A stretch of 64,000 bases of DNA from JALYNX01 sp040902845. GTDB lineage: Bacteria > Actinomycetota > Acidimicrobiia > Spongiisociales > ZC4RG35. Position 1 is the first letter of the stretch, and each line of letters starts with the position of its first letter. A program made the translations under genes and the position numbers. The notes beneath the pieces are model-generated. The model did not search any database. It was not told the origin of the DNA and saw nothing but the letters and a program-made list of their open reading frames with translations. This document shows positions 47,952 through 56,621 of this stretch, piece by piece. The DNA is taken from the NCBI GenBank assembly GCA_040902845.1, contig JBBDWM010000029.1:1-64000 (forward strand). Reading direction: 5' to 3'.

Positions 47952-50576
47952 TTGGACAGCAACCAGATTCGCACGCTTTTCACCTCGTTCTTCGAGGAGA
48001 AAGGCCATGTCGTCCGGCCCTCCGCCTCCCTGATCCCGGTTGACCCCACCCTGTTGCTCACCAACGCCGGCATGGTCCCTTTCAAGCCCTATTTCCTCGG
48101 GGAAGAGCCGGCCCCGTTCCAGCGGGCCACCACCGTCCAGAAGGTGGTGCGCACGGTCGACATCGACATCATTGGGACCACCCAGCGCCATCTCTCCTTT
48201 TTCGAGATGCTGGGCAACTTCAGCTTCGGTGACTACTTCAAGGAAGAGGCGATCGCCTGGGCCTACGAGTTGGTGACCGAGCGTCTCGGCTTGGATCCCG
48301 AGCGGCTCTGGTACACGGTTTATGAGACGGACGACGAGGCCGAGCAGATCTGGATAGACCAGGTCGGTGTCCCGGCGGGGAGGGTCCAACGCGGGGGCAA
48401 GGACAACTTCTGGCAGATGGGCGTGCCCGGCCCCTGTGGTCCATGCTCGGAGATCTTCTGGGACAAGGGCGAGGCGTTCGGAGCGCCTGGTGGGCCCGTC
48501 GGCGGCGGGGAGGACCGTTTTCTGGAGATCTGGAATCTCGTGTTCATGCAGAACATCCAGGACGAGCCCTATCACGTCGTCGGTGACCTGCCGGCCAAGA
48601 ACATCGACACCGGGATGGGGCTCGACCGGGTCGCGGTGGTGATGCAGGATGTCCCCTCGGTGTTCGACATCGACACCACCAAGCACATTCGTGATGTGGC
48701 AGCGGCCTACACCGGCCTCACCTATGGCGAGGACGAGCTACACGATGTGTCGCTGCGAATCCTGGCCGACCATGCTCGATCGGTCACCTTCTTGATCGGC
48801 GACGGCGTCATCCCGTCCAATGACGGGCGGGGGTACGTGCTGCGTCGCCTGTTGAGGCGGGCGGTGCGACACGCCTGGCAGTACGGAGGTGAGCGCCTCG
48901 TTTTCCCCGATCTCGTCGAGGCAACGGTTGAGGTAATGGGTGACTGGTACACCGAGCTTCGGGACAAGCGAGATCTCATCACCCAGGTCGTCACCCGCGA
49001 GGAAGAACGTTTCCGACGGACACTCGAATCGGGTCATCAACTACTCGACGCCGAATTGGGGGGCGACCCCGAGGCGACTCTCTCCGGTTCCACAGCGTTC
49101 AAGCTGCATGACACCTATGGATTCCCGATCGAGCTGACCCGCGAGATCGCGGCAGAGCGTGGCGTCGCGGTCGACGCGCTGGGCTTCGAGGAGGAAATGG
49201 CAGCGCAACGCAAACGGGCCCGGGATGCCTGGAAGGGCGGAGACGACGTGGCAGCCCTGGAGATCTACAGGTCGGTTCTCGAAGTGACCGGTCTCACGGA
49301 CTTTGTCGGCTACGAACAGGAGTCTGCTGAGGGACAGGTGCTCGCGATCGTCGCCGATGGAGAGACGATCGACCGGGCGGAGAAAGGCCGGGAGGTAGAG
49401 GTGTTTCTCAGCCGCACTCCGTTTTATGGGGAATCCGGTGGCCAGGTGGGCGACACCGGCCTCATCGCGACGGAGACCGGGACCGGTTCGGTGTCGGACA
49501 CCCAGCACTCCCTCCAGGGATTGCACGGGCACCGCCTCACGGTCGAATCGGGTTTCATCGCCGTCGGCCAACAGGCCAACGCAGTCATCGACTCGCCACG
49601 TCGGGAGGCGATCAGAAAGAGCCATACCGGGACTCATGTCCTTCATTGGGCTCTTCGTGATGTCCTCGGGCAGCACGCCAAGCAGGCAGGATCCCTGGTC
49701 GAGCCGGGACGGGTCCGCTTCGACTTCTCTCATTTCGCGCAGGTGGCTCCAGAGGAGCTCGCCGAGGTCGAGGCCGAGGTGAACCAGAAGCTGATCGACA
49801 ATGCCAGGGTGCAGACCACCGTCACCACCAAGGAACAGGCCGAGCAGATGGGAGCATTGGCCTTCTTCGGGGACAAATACGGCGAGACGGTTCGGGTGGT
49901 CCAGGTTGGCGAGTTCTCGATCGAATTCTGCGGGGGCACCCACACCCATTCCTCGGCACAGGTCGGGCCCCTGCTCATCACCTCCGAGTCGTCGATCGGC
50001 TCCAATCTGAGGAGGCTGAACGCCCTTACCGGGATGGCCGCCTATCAGCGGATCGCCGACATCAGGGACGGCATGGATCGGGCGAGCCAGCTGCTCAAGG
50101 TTGGGGCGTCTGAGATGCCGGCCCGCGTCGAATCCCTGCTGGAGCGAGTAAGTGGTCTGGAGAAGGAGCTCGACACGATTCGCACCCAACAACGGGGCGA
50201 GCTTGCCGTTGAATTGGCCTCTGCTCCGAGGAAGATCGGTGACGCATCGCTGGTGGTGGCCGCGGTCGCAAACCTCGATGCCAACTCCCTTCGTCAGCTG
50301 GCCCTAGGGATCAGAGATCGACTCGGTGCCAGTTCGGTCGTCGTCGTCGGGTCGGAGCATGTTGGCAAAGGGGTTCTGATCGGGCTCGTCTCCAAGGACC
50401 TCGTCGAGAACGGGGTGTCCGCGGCCGACGTCATCGCCGACGCCGCCCGTGAGCTGGGCGGTGGCGGGTCCCGGGATCCTGAGCTGGCCCAGGCCGGGGG
50501 CCAGCACGGTGAGCGTCTTTCTCAAGCCCTCGATTTGGCCCGGGAGGCCGCGGAGCGCGCCCTCGGCGCTTTGTGA
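47952..50576 (+). CDS. alaS: Alanyl-tRNA synthetase
   Basis: An 874-residue synthetase with the full domain order: catalytic core (SNQIRTLFTSFFEEKGH, LTNAGMVPFKPYFLG, KNIDTGMGLDRVAVV), tRNA recognition, the editing domain with its zinc ligands (HTGTHVLHWALRDVLG and the downstream IEFCGGTHTHSSAQVG) and the C-terminal coiled coil / DHHA1 domain (DPELAQAGGQHGERLSQAL). TTG at 47952 gives the family N-terminus. ruvX overlaps its stop by 4 bp. Confidence 0.97.
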   Translation: MDSNQIRTLFTSFFEEKGHVVRPSASLIPVDPTLLLTNAGMVPFKPYFLGEEPAPFQRATTVQKVVRTVDIDIIGTTQRHLSFFEMLGNFSFGDYFKEEAIAWAYELVTERLGLDPERLWYTVYETDDEAEQIWIDQVGVPAGRVQRGGKDNFWQMGVPGPCGPCSEIFWDKGEAFGAPGGPVGGGEDRFLEIWNLVFMQNIQDEPYHVVGDLPAKNIDTGMGLDRVAVVMQDVPSVFDIDTTKHIRDVAAAYTGLTYGEDELHDVSLRILADHARSVTFLIGDGVIPSNDGRGYVLRRLLRRAVRHAWQYGGERLVFPDLVEATVEVMGDWYTELRDKRDLITQVVTREEERFRRTLESGHQLLDAELGGDPEATLSGSTAFKLHDTYGFPIELTREIAAERGVAVDALGFEEEMAAQRKRARDAWKGGDDVAALEIYRSVLEVTGLTDFVGYEQESAEGQVLAIVADGETIDRAEKGREVEVFLSRTPFYGESGGQVGDTGLIATETGTGSVSDTQHSLQGLHGHRLTVESGFIAVGQQANAVIDSPRREAIRKSHTGTHVLHWALRDVLGQHAKQAGSLVEPGRVRFDFSHFAQVAPEELAEVEAEVNQKLIDNARVQTTVTTKEQAEQMGALAFFGDKYGETVRVVQVGEFSIEFCGGTHTHSSAQVGPLLITSESSIGSNLRRLNALTGMAAYQRIADIRDGMDRASQLLKVGASEMPARVESLLERVSGLEKELDTIRTQQRGELAVELASAPRKIGDASLVVAAVANLDANSLRQLALGIRDRLGASSVVVVGSEHVGKGVLIGLVSKDLVENGVSAADVIADAARELGGGGSRDPELAQAGGQHGERLSQALDLAREAAERALGAL

Positions 50577-50977
50577 GCCGCTATCTCGGGGTCGATGTCG
50601 GAGCGAAGCGGGTGGGACTCGCATTGTCAGACTCGCTTGGTTTGACGGCCACGCCGCTGGCGGTGGTGGACAGGGCGGTGGCCGTGGAGGAGATTGCACA
50701 ACTCGCTCAAATTCACGAGGTGGGTACCATCGTCGTCGGTCTCCCCACCAGTCTCGGCGGTGGTGAGGGCGTGTCCGCCGCCGACGCCAGAAGTCTCGGC
50801 AGCCAACTTGCTGAAGCCATTACAGCCGAGATCGTCTATCTCGACGAGAGATTCACCTCGCGGATGGCGGAAAGCGCCCTCCTCGAGTCCGGCATGAAGC
50901 GTCGAGAGCGCAAAAATACCATCGACAAGGTGGCGGCGGCCATCATCCTCCAGGACTATCTCAACTCTTTGAAATGA
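50573..50977 (+). CDS. ruvX: Putative pre-16S rRNA nuclease / Holliday junction resolvase YqgF
   Basis: A 134-residue RNase H-fold protein of the YqgF family, implicated in 16S rRNA 5'-end maturation. LGVDVGAKRVGLALSD carries the first catalytic Asp, VVGLPTSLGGGEG the second region, LDERFTSRMAES the Glu and NTIDKVAAAIILQDYL the last Asp. The GTG start overlaps alaS by GTGA, and the mltG ATG overlaps its stop. Confidence 0.94.
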   Translation: MSRYLGVDVGAKRVGLALSDSLGLTATPLAVVDRAVAVEEIAQLAQIHEVGTIVVGLPTSLGGGEGVSAADARSLGSQLAEAITAEIVYLDERFTSRMAESALLESGMKRRERKNTIDKVAAAIILQDYLNSLK

Positions 50978-52074
50978 CTTTCGAACCAATACCCGAGCCC
51001 TCACCATGGGCCCGAGCCGCGCGGATGATCGCCATTGCCGGTCTCGTCGTGCTTTCCGGCGTTGCAGTCGTGGGTGGGGCCTCATACCTCGGGCGGGTGG
51101 TGGGCTCGTCGATCAATTCAGACGATGCCACCGCCGGTCTTGTCGATGTGGTTCCCGGTCAGGAAGTGACCGTGGAGATCCCCAGCGGGTCGAGCGCCAA
51201 GGACATCGCTGCGATCCTTGCCGCTCAGGGAGTGGTTCGCTCGGCGCTTGAATTCGAAGTGGCGGTCCGCAACAACGAGGCGGCCGAACGTCTCCAGGCC
51301 GGGACCTACAAGCTCGTGACGCTGATGGACCCGGCGGAGGTGGTGGCGGTGTTGGTGGTGGGGCCTGTGGCCGACGTCTACCGGGTTACGGTCATAGAAG
51401 GTCTGCGGGTGGGCGAGATCCTGACCCAACTCGCAGAGGCAGCCGGGATTCCATATGCGGAATTCGAAGAGGTCCTGTTGTCGGGCGATGTTTCCACGTC
51501 CCTGCGAACCATGCCCGCCGAGATGACCCTCACCGATTGGGAGGGGCTGCTGTTCCCGGATACATACGAGTTCTCTCGTGATGCCGAGCCCACCGCGATC
51601 CTGCAACGGCTGGCCTCGACGATGGAGCAAAGAGTCGACAGCATCGACTGGTCGGTCATCGAGGGGGCCGGCTACACCTCGTACGAGGGGCTGATCATCG
51701 CCTCGCTCATCGAGACCGAGGTGCTCCTGGATGAAGAGCGCCCCCTCGTCTCCAGTGTCATCCACAATCGGCTCGCCATCGAGATGAAGCTCGACATCGA
51801 TGCCACTGTTCTCTACGCCCTCGGGACCCGCGATATCTCCCAGTTCGACAATGAGGTGGACTCCCCGTACAACACCTACCTGGTGGCCGGGTTGCCACCC
51901 ACCCCGATCGCCTCCCCGGGCCGGTCATCGCTGGAGGCTGCTGCCAGTCCTGATACCACCGAGTTCCTTTTCTACGTCCTGTCCGATCTCGAAGGGCGCC
52001 ATGCCTTCGCCGCCACGCTCGAAGAGCACAACGAGAACGTAGCCCGGGCCAGGGCCGACGGGGTGCTTCCCTGA
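50974..52074 (+). CDS. mltG: Endolytic murein transglycosylase MltG
   Basis: A 366-residue membrane-anchored enzyme that cleaves nascent glycan strands. An N-terminal helix (about 16-38) is followed by a LysM-like domain (IPSGSSAKDIAAILAAQGVV...AGTYKL) and the YceG catalytic domain. The catalytic Glu is in LIIASLIETEVL, and SVIHNRLAIEMKLDIDATVLYALG and GLPPTPIASPGRSSLEAA are diagnostic. It is coupled to ruvX (ATGA) and followed by aroE. Confidence 0.95.
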   Translation: MTFEPIPEPSPWARAARMIAIAGLVVLSGVAVVGGASYLGRVVGSSINSDDATAGLVDVVPGQEVTVEIPSGSSAKDIAAILAAQGVVRSALEFEVAVRNNEAAERLQAGTYKLVTLMDPAEVVAVLVVGPVADVYRVTVIEGLRVGEILTQLAEAAGIPYAEFEEVLLSGDVSTSLRTMPAEMTLTDWEGLLFPDTYEFSRDAEPTAILQRLASTMEQRVDSIDWSVIEGAGYTSYEGLIIASLIETEVLLDEERPLVSSVIHNRLAIEMKLDIDATVLYALGTRDISQFDNEVDSPYNTYLVAGLPPTPIASPGRSSLEAAASPDTTEFLFYVLSDLEGRHAFAATLEEHNENVARARADGVLP

Positions 52075-52099
52075 TCGCGGGTCGAGACACCGGGTGGCG

Positions 52100-52885
52100 A
52101 TGAGCGGGGAAATCCGGCTGGTGCTCGTCGGGGACCCGGTGGACCATTCACGCTCACCGGCCATCCACAACGCGGCGCTGGCCAGTCTGGGGCTCTCGGG
52201 GTCATACGAGGCTCGACGCACCGGGCAGACCGGGCTTCTCGAAGCGATCGAAGACCTTCGGGTCGGAGTCCTGGACGGCATCAACGTCACTATGCCGCTC
52301 AAGACGATGGCCGCAGTTGCGGCGGAGCGGTTGACCGATCTTGCCGCCCGATCGAGGTCTGTCAACACGTTGCGGTTTCGAGACGGGGAGACGGAGGGTC
52401 ATTCCACGGACGCGGCGGCGATGAAAACTCTGCTCCGAAGCAGCCGATTTGGTGCCACCGCACCGATTCTGATCCTTGGAGCCGGAGGCGCGGCGGCGGC
52501 CGTTGTCACTGCCATCGAAGGACGTCAGGTCTATCTGGCGGCCCGACGCGACGACGCGGCGCACAAGCTGGCGACCCGGGCCGGGTACGAGATCGTTGTC
52601 GTGCCTTTCGGGGCCCCAGTCTCGGATGCGATCGTGATCAATGCCACACCCCTCGGGATGAAGGGTGAGTCTCTGCCGCCTCGGTTGTTGGAGGAAGCCT
52701 CGGGGCTCATCGACCTGGCTTATGGTCACACCGACCCGCCGTCCACCGTTCGCGCTCGTGAGATGGGTGTGCCGGTGGTTGACGGAGTCGAGTTTCTCGC
52801 CCTACAGGCTGGAGGGTCGTTCAGTTGGTGGACCGGGCTCGAAGCACCGTTTGATGTGATGCTGCAAGCTGCCAAAAACGGCTAA
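52100..52885 (+). CDS. aroE: Shikimate dehydrogenase
   Basis: A 261-residue NADPH enzyme that reduces 3-dehydroshikimate to shikimate. The substrate site DPVDHSRSPAIHNAALASLG and the catalytic Lys in INVTMPLKTMAAVAAE are clear. The Rossmann loop ILILGAGGAAAAVVTAI and INATPLGM bind cofactor, and VVDGVEFLALQAGGSFSWWTG closes the active site. Start ATG 52100 or GTG 52094. Its genomic partners aroC, aroK and aroB lie 2 kb downstream beyond two pilus-type genes. Confidence 0.95.
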   Translation: MSGEIRLVLVGDPVDHSRSPAIHNAALASLGLSGSYEARRTGQTGLLEAIEDLRVGVLDGINVTMPLKTMAAVAAERLTDLAARSRSVNTLRFRDGETEGHSTDAAAMKTLLRSSRFGATAPILILGAGGAAAAVVTAIEGRQVYLAARRDDAAHKLATRAGYEIVVVPFGAPVSDAIVINATPLGMKGESLPPRLLEEASGLIDLAYGHTDPPSTVRAREMGVPVVDGVEFLALQAGGSFSWWTGLEAPFDVMLQAAKNG

Positions 52886-52945
52886 AGCGCAAGACCCTTG
52901 AGACCGAAATGGATGGAAAGGATTGTCGGGCAAGGAGTGAAACAA

Positions 52946-54124
52946 GTGGCTCTTTCTGGAAACCTGGGCTTCGTACCTCTCGATGAGGTGCTTCGGCTAC
53001 TGACCCGCTCTGACCAGCAAGGTGCCGTCGACGTCTGGGGTCAAGACGTCCGTGGTCGCATCTTTGTCAGCAGGAAGGGGATCGGGCTGGCCACCATCTC
53101 TGATGACAAGGATCTACGTCGTCATCTGGCCAACTCCGGTTACGTCGACGAGGCCTATCTGAGCTCCATCGAATCCGGTGCCACCACGCTGGCCCCGCTG
53201 GCCGACAAGGAAGCAGAAATCATCGACCTGCTCCGCGAGATGACCGTCGAGAGCCTCTACCAGATGTCCCGTCGCGGCTCGTCCTTCGAAGTCACCGAAT
53301 CTCTCACCACGCCGTTTGCCAGCCCCAGAGCGTTCGAGCTCGAGGCGATCCTCGAAGAGTCGAGACGCCGGGCCGGGGAGTGGGCCGAGGTGGAGCAGAT
53401 CATCTCTGATCTCGATGGGGTCATCAGCCTGAACCGCGACCTGGGCGAGCAGGACTCGGTCAAGATCAGTCGCGACGCGTGGCGTCTCCTTTGTGAGATG
53501 GGCTCCGGTGCGTCGGTGCGGACTCTCGCCGAGCGTCTCGGAACCACCGATTTTTGGACCGCCAGAGTCGCGGCCAGCCTCTCGGACCAACACCTGCTCG
53601 TCCTCGCCGCGAGTGTCGTGGAGGAAGAGTCGGCCGAGCTGATTGCGGATGAGCCCTTGCTGTACGAGGAGCCTGTGGCGCAGGAAGTGGCCCCGGAGAT
53701 CGAAGAAGTGGCTGCCGAGATCGAAGAGGACAAGGATCCCAACGAGTCCTGGTGGGTCGAGCCCCAGTCTGGAGAGGGCGAGGTGGCAGTTGCTATCCAG
53801 GCCCAAGAGCAGCCCCAGCCGGAGGCGCAGCGCGACAGCCGATTCGGCCAGTTCCGCCACATGGCGGCGGTCGAAGAGTCAGACGTCGAGCAGACCCAGA
53901 CCGAGCCCGAGTCCCAGCCTGTCGCATTCGCGCCCCAGGAAGAGTTGGTGCCTGCCCTCGAGACGCCCTCAGACCTGGACGCTGTCGAGGAAGACACTGA
54001 GGCGTTCTTGGAGAAGGTCTTCTCGCAGCTCGAGAACAACGGGCAGCCCGAAGAAGAGGGCCATGGCCTCCTGCGGCGCCGTCGCCTCGGCTCCGTCCTC
54101 AAAGAACTGAATGAGGAAGACTGA
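52946..54124 (+). CDS. DUF4388 domain protein with acidic disordered C-terminus
   Basis: A 392-residue cytoplasmic protein. The N-terminus (ALSGNLGFVPLDEVLRLLTRS onward) matches DUF4388/PATAN-type domains found in gliding, chemosensory and pilus-linked regulators. A helical region and a winged-helix-like segment (SVRTLAERLGTTDFWTARVAASL) follow. Residues about 230-380 are very rich in Glu, Gln and Pro and likely disordered, ending in a basic RRRRLGS motif. GTG at 52946 with AAGGAG 8 nt upstream fits the domain start better than TTG 52898. A perfect 8-bp hairpin (54121-54139) overlaps the stop codon. A link to type IV pili is inferred from the adjacent prepilin peptidase. Confidence 0.8.
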   Translation: MALSGNLGFVPLDEVLRLLTRSDQQGAVDVWGQDVRGRIFVSRKGIGLATISDDKDLRRHLANSGYVDEAYLSSIESGATTLAPLADKEAEIIDLLREMTVESLYQMSRRGSSFEVTESLTTPFASPRAFELEAILEESRRRAGEWAEVEQIISDLDGVISLNRDLGEQDSVKISRDAWRLLCEMGSGASVRTLAERLGTTDFWTARVAASLSDQHLLVLAASVVEEESAELIADEPLLYEEPVAQEVAPEIEEVAAEIEEDKDPNESWWVEPQSGEGEVAVAIQAQEQPQPEAQRDSRFGQFRHMAAVEESDVEQTQTEPESQPVAFAPQEELVPALETPSDLDAVEEDTEAFLEKVFSQLENNGQPEEEGHGLLRRRRLGSVLKELNEED

Positions 54125-54139
54125 GAGCACGGCTCTCAG
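54121..54139 (+). terminator. Hairpin overlapping the stop of the DUF4388 gene
   Basis: CTGAGAGC and GCTCTCAG form an 8-bp perfect stem with loop ACG. It is followed by CCCTCCTC rather than a clear T-tract, so its strength as a terminator is uncertain. Confidence 0.5.
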
Positions 54140-54152
54140 CCCTCCTCAACGC

Positions 54153-54158
54153 TAAGTT
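54153..54158 (+). promoter_or_regulatory. -10 box (TAAGTT) of a leaderless promoter for the prepilin peptidase gene
   Basis: TAAGTT ends 9 nt before the GTG at 54168, with no Shine-Dalgarno sequence, directly after the hairpin ending the previous gene. Confidence 0.5.
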
Positions 54159-54167
54159 GCTCCGGCG

Positions 54168-54953
54168 GTGATCTATGTCGTCGCCGGAGCCTTTGGCTTT
54201 CTAGGGGCCCTTGCCGCCCACGATCTCGCGACTCAGACGCTGCGCGATCTTCCGCTGCGCCCGTTATCAGGCACCTGCCCGAAATGTGGCCACCAACGAG
54301 GCTGGTTGAAGAGGACCTGTCCGAACTGCTCCCGCAGCATCAGTCGTGAGATGGTGCTGGCCCTGGCGGGTGTCGGCGTGGCTGTCGGTTTTGCCGAGAC
54401 CGTGGGCGCCACGTGGCCCTTGATCCCATATCTCGGCTTTCTCATCCTCACTCTGGCCCTGGGTGTGACCGACATCGATGCCTTCCGCATCGTTGACCGA
54501 CTCAACCTGAGGGGCACAGCAATCCTCACAGCCGGACTCGGAGTGGCCGCGTTCGTGGACGGTTCGATTCCCGAGTTGGGCCGGGCGGCGCTCGGAGCCT
54601 TCGCGTATTTCGGGGGCAGCAATCTGATGTTCCTCTTAGCGGGGGGAAAGGGTTTCGGGTACGGAGATGTGAAGCTCTCCGTCCAATTGGGCCTGTTCAC
54701 CGCCTACCTCTCCTGGGGGACACTCGGCTGGGCGGTGGTGATCACAACGCTCCTGGGTGGCCTCGCCTCAATCATCGTGCTCTCCCTTGGTCTGGTGGCC
54801 AAGACCCGGGCCCGAAGGAGCGCGCCACAGGATCAGAACATCTCGATCCGGGATGTGATGAAGACCGAGCTCCCATATGGACCGGCGATGATCCTCGGAT
54901 CCTGGGTGGCGATCATCCTCGTCGGGCTCGGCGCTATTCCGATCCCGACGTAG
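54168..54953 (+). CDS. Type IV prepilin leader peptidase (PilD/A24 family)
   Basis: A 261-residue integral membrane aspartic protease that removes prepilin leaders. The cytoplasmic N-terminal zinc loop has CPKCG and CPNC 15 residues apart, as in methylating PilD enzymes. The catalytic Asp residues are in LGVTDIDAFRIVD and GFGYGDVKLSVQLG (GxGD). About seven membrane helices are predicted. No pilin, PilB, PilC or PilT gene is in this window, so its substrates are encoded elsewhere. The aroC start lies 10 nt downstream. Confidence 0.9.
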   Translation: MIYVVAGAFGFLGALAAHDLATQTLRDLPLRPLSGTCPKCGHQRGWLKRTCPNCSRSISREMVLALAGVGVAVGFAETVGATWPLIPYLGFLILTLALGVTDIDAFRIVDRLNLRGTAILTAGLGVAAFVDGSIPELGRAALGAFAYFGGSNLMFLLAGGKGFGYGDVKLSVQLGLFTAYLSWGTLGWAVVITTLLGGLASIIVLSLGLVAKTRARRSAPQDQNISIRDVMKTELPYGPAMILGSWVAIILVGLGAIPIPT

Positions 54954-54956
54954 CAT
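54951..54956 (+). promoter_or_regulatory. -10 box (TAGCAT) overlapping the peptidase stop, leaderless start of aroC
   Basis: TAGCAT includes the TAG stop of the previous gene and ends 7 nt before the aroC ATG (54964), which has no Shine-Dalgarno sequence. Confidence 0.5.
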
Positions 54957-54963
54957 CCACCCC

Positions 54964-56121
54964 ATGCTTCGCTTCATGACGGCCGGAGAATCTCACGGGC
55001 CCGGGCTGGTGACCTTGGTCGAGGGTCTGCCCCGCGGCCTCGATGTCTCGGCCGAGGCGATTGCCGACGAGTTGGCACGACGCAGGCTTGGCTTCGGGCG
55101 GGGGAAGCGGATGACCATCGAACGTGACGCCCTGGAGATCATAGGTGGGGTCAGGCACGGCAAGACCCTCGGCTCTCCGGTTGCGGTCCTGGTGAGGAAC
55201 ACCGAGTGGCCCCGTTGGGCCGAGGAGATGAGCCCGGCGCCGGCGCCGGTCAAAAAGGCGGTGACGAGGCCCCGCCCCGGCCACGCCGACCTCGCAGGGA
55301 TGCTCAAGTACGGCACGGAGGACGCCCGTGACATCCTAGAGAGGGCTTCGGCGCGAGAGACCGCGGCACGGACGGTGGCAGGTCATCTGGCCAAAACGCT
55401 CCTTCAGACAGTGGGTGTCGCCGTAATCAGTCATGTCGTGTCCATAGGCCATATCGAGAGCGAAGGGCCCACCCCGCTTCCGGCCGACCTCCCGGTAATC
55501 GACTCGAGCCCGGTCAGGTGCTTTCACGAGCCCTCGGCGTCGGCCATGGTCGAATTGATCGAAGACGCAAAGGAGCGTCGTGACACCCTTGGTGGGGTCT
55601 TTGAGGTCCTCGGGTTCGGGGTGCCGGCAGGAATTGGTTCCCACGTTCACTACGACCGTCGTCTCGATGGCATGCTGGCCGCAGGTTTGATGTCGATCCC
55701 GGCGATCAAAGGTGTCGAGATCGGTGACGGTTTCGAGGTCGCCTTCCTACCCGGGTCCAAGTCACACGACGAGATCATCTCCGGAGACGTCGGCCTGGAA
55801 CGGCCCACCAATCGCGCAGGTGGCGTCGAAGGTGGGATGAGTAACGGTGAGACGATCAGGGTGAGGGCCGCGATGAAGCCGATCTCAACGCTGATGCGAC
55901 CCCTCCGAACGGTGGATATGGCCACAGGCGAGCCGGCCGAGGCCGTGAGGGAGCGATCCGACGTGTGCGCGGTTCCGGCCGCAGCCGTTGTCGGTGAGCA
56001 GATGGTGGCTCTCACCCTCGCTTCCGAATTCCAGCGCAAGTTCGGTGGCGACACGGTCGACGAATTCGTCGCCGCCCATCGGCGTTATGTCGATGGAATG
56101 GTCGAGCGCCTCGGCCGATGA
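54964..56121 (+). CDS. aroC: Chorismate synthase
   Basis: A 385-residue FMN-dependent enzyme that makes chorismate from EPSP. The three family signatures are GESHGPGLVTLVEGLPRG near the start, RPRPGHADLAGMLKYGTEDARDILERASARETA in the middle (read from about residue 100) and RVRAAMKPISTLMRPLRTVD late. It begins the aroC-aroK-aroB operon, and aroK overlaps it by ATGA. Confidence 0.97.
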   Translation: MLRFMTAGESHGPGLVTLVEGLPRGLDVSAEAIADELARRRLGFGRGKRMTIERDALEIIGGVRHGKTLGSPVAVLVRNTEWPRWAEEMSPAPAPVKKAVTRPRPGHADLAGMLKYGTEDARDILERASARETAARTVAGHLAKTLLQTVGVAVISHVVSIGHIESEGPTPLPADLPVIDSSPVRCFHEPSASAMVELIEDAKERRDTLGGVFEVLGFGVPAGIGSHVHYDRRLDGMLAAGLMSIPAIKGVEIGDGFEVAFLPGSKSHDEIISGDVGLERPTNRAGGVEGGMSNGETIRVRAAMKPISTLMRPLRTVDMATGEPAEAVRERSDVCAVPAAAVVGEQMVALTLASEFQRKFGGDTVDEFVAAHRRYVDGMVERLGR

Positions 56122-56621
56122 CGATGTGGCTCGCCGGGATGATGGGGTCGGGTAAGACCTCTTGCGGAGGGGTCGCCGCTGCGAGTCTCGGCGTTCCGTT
56201 CTACGACACCGACGTCGAGGTCACGGCGGCATTGGACTGCACGCTGGCCGAGTTGTGGGAGCGGGGAGGTGAGCTCCGGTTCCGCGAGTTGGAGAAAGGC
56301 GTAGTCCTGAGGCTTGCGGGAGAAGAGGCAATCGTGGCGACTGGTGGCGGTGTTGTGCTCGACTCTGAGAATCGGGAGATGATGACGACAACCGGCTCGA
56401 TCGTGTGGTTGCAGGCCACCCCGGAGAAGCTTCTGGAACGGGTGGGGTCGACTCCTGGCCGCCCGCTCCTCGATCGGAGTGAGGATCGCCTGGGAGAGCT
56501 CCGTTCCCTTTACGAGGAGCGGGCCAGGTGGTACCGCGAAGCGGCCGATCATGTGATCGAGACCACGGCGAAGTCCATTGCCGAGGTGGCCCATGAGATT
56601 GCGGCGTTATGGGCACTCTGA
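56118..56621 (+). CDS. aroK: Shikimate kinase
   Basis: A 167-residue P-loop kinase phosphorylating shikimate at the 3-OH. Walker A is LAGMMGSGKTSCG, the shikimate-binding DTDVEVTAALDCTLAELW (DxD) and ELRFRELEKGVV follow, then ATGGGVVL and the lid with RPLLDRSEDR. The ATG overlaps the aroC stop by 4 bp, and aroB starts 13 bp before its end. Confidence 0.95.
   Translation: MTMWLAGMMGSGKTSCGGVAAASLGVPFYDTDVEVTAALDCTLAELWERGGELRFRELEKGVVLRLAGEEAIVATGGGVVLDSENREMMTTTGSIVWLQATPEKLLERVGSTPGRPLLDRSEDRLGELRSLYEERARWYREAADHVIETTAKSIAEVAHEIAALWAL

Noticed and set aside
47499..50192. Two long minus-strand frames (395 and 383 codons) over rarA and alaS.
   Set aside because: Both are antisense to conserved genes with complete motifs, and neither has a plausible start site.
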